Source of the DNA: Holosporaceae bacterium
Lineage (GTDB): Bacteria; Pseudomonadota; Alphaproteobacteria; UBA3830
Assembly (NCBI GenBank): GCA_031284345.1
Contig: JAITAC010000083.1
Span: 1 to 5,606, forward strand
Direction: 5' to 3'
DNA length: 5,606 bases
Shown here: positions 5,467 through 5,606 of the stretch, one piece after another
How positions within the stretch are numbered: position 1 is the stretch's first letter
Layout: each line of letters opens with the position of its first letter
The notes under the pieces: model-generated
Seen by the model: only the letters and a program-made list of their open reading frames with translations
Told to the model about the DNA's origin: nothing
Database searches by the model: none
Translations under genes and position numbers: made by a program

Positions 5467-5606
5467 TTAAAAATTCGTTAATAGATATCTTTCGAAACCT
5501 TCGTTCTTCCGGTAATTGTTGCGTCGCTCTCCGGTGCTCAAATCCTCACGTACATCAAGTACGCTGCGGTTCTGCGCTCCGTAGGCTCCTAAAAATTCCT
5601 CTGAAT
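5467..5606 (-). CDS. Possible C-terminal end of a hypothetical protein (partial)
   Basis: On the minus strand a frame is open from the window edge (first full codon at 5602-5604) to a TAA at 5467-5469, giving 45 residues, while the other two minus frames stop early. The peptide contains EEFLGAYGAQNRSVLDVRED and ends NEGFERYLLTNF. It is strongly charged, with no membrane segment or domain that I recognise. The stretch includes a 50-base imperfect palindrome, so the frame may be a real gene tail carrying an inserted repeat, or simply a repeat that happens to be open. I have a vague, unverified memory of similar tails on short hypothetical proteins in other host-associated bacteria. Confidence 0.35.
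   Translation of the reverse strand, partial: SEEFLGAYGAQNRSVLDVREDLSTGERRNNYRKNEGFERYLLTNF
5532..5581. repeat. Imperfect palindromic element
   Basis: Arm 5532-5553 pairs with arm 5559-5581 around a five-base loop (ATCAA, 5554-5558). By hand, 17 of 22 positions pair, with one bulged base at 5564. The core next to the loop, CGTAC/GTACG, is perfect. The five mismatches (5535, 5538, 5541, 5543, 5546 with their partners) are spaced every two or three bases. On the minus strand one of them becomes a G-U wobble. It lies inside the open frame that ends at 5467. Confidence 0.6.

Overview
The window looks like chromosomal DNA from an alphaproteobacterium, most likely a host-associated one of the Rickettsiales/Holosporales kind. 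The main reasons are the minus-strand order rpmF-plsX-fabH-ihfA, which is the usual alphaproteobacterial arrangement, the Rickettsia-like N-terminus of ribosomal protein L32, and AT-rich intergenic DNA. This placement is inferred from gene order and motifs; no search was run.

Positions 1-75 may hold the last 24 codons of a plus-strand gene that begins outside the window. Positions 209-3696 hold a compact minus-strand operon read from right to left: rpmF (ribosomal protein L32), plsX (phosphate acyltransferase), fabH (ketoacyl-ACP synthase III), ihfA (IHF alpha subunit) and fabI (enoyl-ACP reductase). plsX and fabH overlap by 4 bases, fabH and ihfA are 6 bases apart, and ihfA and fabI are 23 bases apart. 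Only the rpmF-plsX gap (175 bases) is long, and it starts with a terminator-like hairpin. Positions 3697-4031 are an AT-rich divergent intergenic region with a candidate promoter facing each way. Positions 4032-5201 hold a complete plus-strand acetyl-CoA acetyltransferase. Positions 5202-5606 hold no firmly identified gene. They contain a GC-rich stretch with inverted and direct repeats, then an open minus-strand reading frame that ends at 5467 and contains a 50-base imperfect palindrome.

Together the operon links ribosome production to membrane lipid synthesis. FabH starts fatty-acid chains from acetyl-CoA, FabI carries out the last reduction of each elongation cycle, and PlsX passes finished acyl chains from ACP to phosphate for phospholipid synthesis. 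IHF alpha is a nucleoid protein carried in the same transcript. The divergent thiolase interconverts acetyl-CoA and acetoacetyl-CoA, so it uses the same acetyl-CoA pool. All five complete enzymes and binding proteins keep their expected key residues and look functional.

Most of the window is ordinary housekeeping sequence. I found no convincing new biological system. The part most worth a second look is the repeat-bearing segment at the right end.
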